DNA from: Planctomycetaceae bacterium
GTDB taxonomy: Bacteria; Planctomycetota; Planctomycetia; Pirellulales; Pirellulaceae
Reading direction: 5' to 3'
Assembly (NCBI GenBank): GCA_020638975.1
Contig: JACKHN010000027.1
Span: 25,584 to 89,583, forward strand
Length of the DNA: 64,000 nt
Shown in pieces: positions 61,530-64,000 of the stretch. The translations under genes were made by a program, and so were the position numbers. Below the pieces are notes generated by a model, which did no database searches, was not told where the DNA came from, and worked only from the letters and a program-made list of their open reading frames with translations. Numbering within the stretch: position 1 is the stretch's first letter; every line of letters begins with the position of its first letter.

Positions 61530-62800
61530 TCCTTAAGCTGGAACAGACGTTTCAACGCTTCCACCAGTCCATGTGGCGAACCGCGATGTGCTTCGTCACG
61601 CAATGACTCGAGTGGTGGATGTAGTAATTTATTGACAACACGGTTCAATGTCTGAGTAATCTCCGCTCGTGTCCCTTCGTCAATGTCCGGGAGTTTCTTC
61701 AGCAGCCTCGCAAGTTCATCGGCCTTGACTCGATCGGCCTGTTCCTTCAATCGTCGGATCGTTGGGCCGGTGGCGCGATGATGTAACTCGGCCATGAACT
61801 TTGCGGTTTCATCTTCGATGATACGTTCCGCCTTGGGCCACTCCTTCTCGCGAGCCCGCTGATTGGATTGGCACGTTTCCTTGAGGTCATCAATGCAATA
61901 GAGATAGACACCCGCGAACTCACTGACTGCGGGCGCAAAGTCGCGAGGAATGGCGAGATCGAGAATGAAGATCGGATGCTGAGCGCGATCATGATGGATC
62001 TGGCGGAAGTCTTGAACGGTGATGATCGGCTCGGTGGCTCCTGTCGTCGTCACGACGAGGTCCGCTTTCACTAACAAGCGTTTCAACTCGGACCAAGGGG
62101 CGACTTCACCCGCGATCCGGTTGGCCAGTTCCCTTGCTCGTTCAGGGCTGCGGTTAATGATCGTGATGCGTTTTGCACCTTCATCGATCAGGTAACGCAG
62201 TGTTTCTTCGCCCATCTCGCCCGCACCAATGAGCAACACTTCTTTGTCATCAAATCGCTCAAAGAACTGCTTCGCGAAGTCCCCGACGGCAACGCTTGGG
62301 ACGGAGACGCGTTTTTGATTAATAGCCGTCTCATTGGCGACTCGTTTTGCAACTCGAATAGCTGCTTGAAAGGCCGCATGTGTCAGCGGACCGGTTGCGT
62401 CATCGGCGGTCGCTCGCTCGTAGGCTTCCTTGACTTGAGGCAAGATTTGGGCCTCGCCTACCACCATGCTGTCGAGACTGCCGGCGACGGTGAACAGGTG
62501 CCGAATCGCATCTTCGCCGGTTCGCTCGAACAGTTCGTTGAACACAATGATTGGATCGAGTCCGTGAAACTGAGCGAGAAACTCGACAACATCGTGATGC
62601 GAAGGAAAGCGTTCTGCCGATTCGGCCGCGAAATATAGTTCGACGCGATTGCACGTCGACAAGACGACGGTTTCGGTGTCGGGGTACAGTTGCCGCAATC
62701 GGGAGAGAGCATCGCGAGCCTGCTCAGGACTGAACGCGAGTCGCTCTCGCATCTCGACCGACGCGTTGTGGTGGCTACAACCGACGACTTGCAGCTTCAT
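61526..62800 (-). CDS. hemA: Glutamyl-tRNA reductase
   Basis: A 424-residue HemA: VGCSHHNASVEMRERLAF, VVLSTCNRVELYFAAE with the nucleophilic Cys, GEAQILPQVKEAYE, VLLIGAGEMGEETLRYLIDE (NADPH loop) and a C-terminal dimerisation helix region. It makes glutamate-1-semialdehyde, the first committed step of tetrapyrrole synthesis, feeding heme for the many c-type cytochromes here. Its start overlaps the HemX/CcsA stop by four bases, the typical hemX-hemA coupling. Confidence 0.96.
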   Translation of the reverse strand: MKLQVVGCSHHNASVEMRERLAFSPEQARDALSRLRQLYPDTETVVLSTCNRVELYFAAESAERFPSHHDVVEFLAQFHGLDPIIVFNELFERTGEDAIRHLFTVAGSLDSMVVGEAQILPQVKEAYERATADDATGPLTHAAFQAAIRVAKRVANETAINQKRVSVPSVAVGDFAKQFFERFDDKEVLLIGAGEMGEETLRYLIDEGAKRITIINRSPERARELANRIAGEVAPWSELKRLLVKADLVVTTTGATEPIITVQDFRQIHHDRAQHPIFILDLAIPRDFAPAVSEFAGVYLYCIDDLKETCQSNQRAREKEWPKAERIIEDETAKFMAELHHRATGPTIRRLKEQADRVKADELARLLKKLPDIDEGTRAEITQTLNRVVNKLLHPPLESLRDEAHRGSPHGLVEALKRLFQLKD

Positions 62801-63822
62801 GCCACACCTCCGTCGGATTGCTCGATAATTGAATCGCTACGCTGTGCGAGGGTCTCCGACCCCGCACATGTCTCCGACCGAAGGTCTCCCTGTGCGGCAA
62901 GGCGAGTCAGCATGTCGTGAGACCTGCGCCGAGCGAACGACTCGCTCACGCGACGCGTTGCGGGGGGAGTTGTTGCATTCGCTGTGGCATGCGAACCAAA
63001 TAACACAAAATACAACGCCAGTCCCAAGAACACGAAACTGGCAAGTGTAAGATACGCGACTTTATTACCTTCACGTGCGGGACGATAGATTGCCTCGAAG
63101 ATCGTCACGACGGTTAGCCACAAAAACAGGACGCCCGACGACAAAACAACCGGATCGGTCCAGCTAACTTGACCACCGCTTTCCGATTTGCTGATCAGAT
63201 TCAACACCACACCCGAGATCAAACCAATCGCCAACGAGCAGGTCGAGACGAACAACGATTCGCGATTGAACTTTTGAAGCCATTCCAAACTCGGCAATCG
63301 AAGCCCGCGACTGGGTGGGAGCTTATGTTTCAGTCGGTATGACTGTAGGAGATACATCAAACCGGTCGCAAAGCCCAGCGTTACGGCCGTCGTACCGAAC
63401 ATTAACGTCAAGCCATGAACAAGACGCCATACGCTGTTCGCCGTGCGCACGGGGAACGGTGCGCGGTCTTGGAAGAACATCGCGACTCCGATCAATCCCA
63501 ACACGAGTGGAAGCAGAAAGACGCCAATCGCATTCTCGCGGCGACGAATCATCAGTCCGAAGTACGCACCTGCAACGACCCACGCAGCGAGCAGACAAAA
63601 GTCGTACCAACTCGATAGCGGTGAGGTTACGCGTTGTGACAACTCATGCTGTGCTTGACCGATCAAGTAAAGTGAGTGTGCCAGCAGGCCAAGCGCTGAA
63701 GCGGAAAGCGGTACAATCGCAGGAACTCGCCAGCGGAAGAGTAGTCGCGACAATTCTACCGCCAATGCGACCACGTAGCACGCGGCGAAGCAAGTGATTG
63801 TCATGCCGGAGAGGGATGTCAT
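62797..63822 (-). CDS. CcsA/HemX-type membrane protein with a repeat-derived tail
   Basis: A 341-residue protein with about eight transmembrane helices. Features: ELSQRVTSPLSSWYDFCLLA in the first third, FGTTAVTLGFATGLMYLLQS, FVSTCSLAIGLISGVVLNLI. It fits the cytochrome c assembly protein family (PF01578), in the HemX subgroup found next to hemA; HemX lowers HemA levels in Bacillus, CcsA exports heme. The strict WWD motif of CcsA is not evident. From about residue 285 the sequence (ESFARRRSHDMLTRLAAQGD..., then SETCAGSETLAQRSDS) coincides with palindromic repeat DNA, so the tail is likely acquired. It overlaps hemA by four bases. Confidence 0.82.
   Translation of the reverse strand: MTSLSGMTITCFAACYVVALAVELSRLLFRWRVPAIVPLSASALGLLAHSLYLIGQAQHELSQRVTSPLSSWYDFCLLAAWVVAGAYFGLMIRRRENAIGVFLLPLVLGLIGVAMFFQDRAPFPVRTANSVWRLVHGLTLMFGTTAVTLGFATGLMYLLQSYRLKHKLPPSRGLRLPSLEWLQKFNRESLFVSTCSLAIGLISGVVLNLISKSESGGQVSWTDPVVLSSGVLFLWLTVVTIFEAIYRPAREGNKVAYLTLASFVFLGLALYFVLFGSHATANATTPPATRRVSESFARRRSHDMLTRLAAQGDLRSETCAGSETLAQRSDSIIEQSDGGVA
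62843..62868. repeat. Palindromic repeat within the 3' end of the HemX/CcsA gene
   Basis: TGTGCG-A-GGGTC and GACCC-CGCACA pair around TCC with one bulged base; a second TCTCCGACC/GGTCTCC unit follows directly. It is translated in the last part of the gene. Confidence 0.6.
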
Positions 63823-63870
63823 TGGATTATTCTCTTGCGAGGCTCATCGCAGCGTAGCGTGATGGCCACA

Positions 63871-64000
63871 TTACGACTCCAAGTCGTACTCTTTTAGTTT
63901 TTTGTGCAAGGTGTTTCGGTTTATACCGAGTTTCGCGGCGGCTTTGGTCTGTACGTTGCTACACGCGAGCATCACCTGGGCAATCAATTCGCGTTCGACC
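63871..64000 (-). CDS. Fis-type helix-turn-helix, C-terminal end of a regulator (partial)
   Basis: The frame enters from the right edge and stops at 63871. The 42 visible residues include ELIAQVMLACSNVQTKAAAK and LGINRNTLHKKLKEYDL, the classic HTH_8 (Fis/NtrC) DNA-binding end: the final helices of bacterial enhancer-binding proteins. It is either a NtrC-family sigma-54 activator or a small Fis-like protein; the start lies outside the window. Confidence 0.85.
   Translation of the reverse strand, partial: VERELIAQVMLACSNVQTKAAAKLGINRNTLHKKLKEYDLES

Overview
The window reads as chromosome from a planctomycete, most likely of the Pirellulales type. The basis is the set of families: DUF1549/DUF1553 cytochromes paired with a Tat-exported DUF1501 protein, a second DUF1501 protein, a giant PA14/multiheme/propeller protein, lipoprotein and BamB-like propellers, many small zinc-ribbon proteins, weak Shine-Dalgarno use, and numerous short palindromic intergenic repeats. 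This is inferred from family knowledge; no rRNA is present to confirm it.

Layout. 1-2.9 kb: end of an esterase, a secreted SMP-30 lactonase and a CehA-type metallohydrolase. 3-4.9 kb: a J-domain chaperone, a small membrane protein, rnpA and yidD. 4.9-7.8 kb: a ferrous-iron uptake operon read leftward (feoA-like, feoA, feoB, Cys-rich FeoB partner). 7.8-9.5 kb: palindromic repeats holding an IS630 element with a frameshifted transposase. 9.5-15.1 kb: small proteins, YjbQ, holB-tmk and a TolC-like lipoprotein. 15.7-19.6 kb: the DUF1549/1553-DUF1501 pair. 19.8-20.7 kb: a CsrA-receiver fusion and tRNA-Lys. 21-28.7 kb: CutA, a hydrolase overlapping a metallophosphoesterase, and a 1370-residue pentaheme protein. 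28.8-32.2 kb: TerB-like protein, an unrecognised 625-residue protein and a MoxR-type ATPase. 32.4-46.8 kb: NanA/DapA lyase, aroA, several secreted proteins, an orphan DUF1501 gene, a zinc-ribbon membrane protein, a sulfatase remnant, SirB1-like and DUF1326 proteins. 46.9-51.1 kb: a xanthine-dehydrogenase-type operon. 51.1-52.2 kb: a decayed group II intron. 52.3-64 kb: PilZ-like protein, two TlpA thioredoxins, SDR, prepilin-peptidase/LOG fusion, UbiD, a second SDR, hemA, a CcsA/HemX protein and the end of a Fis-type regulator.

How genes work together. Clear functional units are feoAAB plus its Cys-rich partner; holB-tmk; hemA with the HemX/CcsA membrane protein; UbiD, the A24-LOG fusion and an SDR read as one leftward unit; and the molybdenum hydroxylase operon closed by a strong terminator.

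Most notable observations. The [2Fe-2S] subunit of the molybdenum hydroxylase operon has serine at all four positions where the family has the plant-ferredoxin-type cysteines, but keeps the second cluster's four cysteines; its FAD subunit lacks the later cysteines of the PaoB-type cluster, and a 7-cysteine 80-residue protein ends the operon. CsrA is fused to a response-regulator receiver domain. A MoxR ATPase is paired with an unrecognised protein. A prepilin-peptidase-like membrane protein is fused in frame to LOG. Several palindromic repeat families lie between genes, and in one case extend a coding region.
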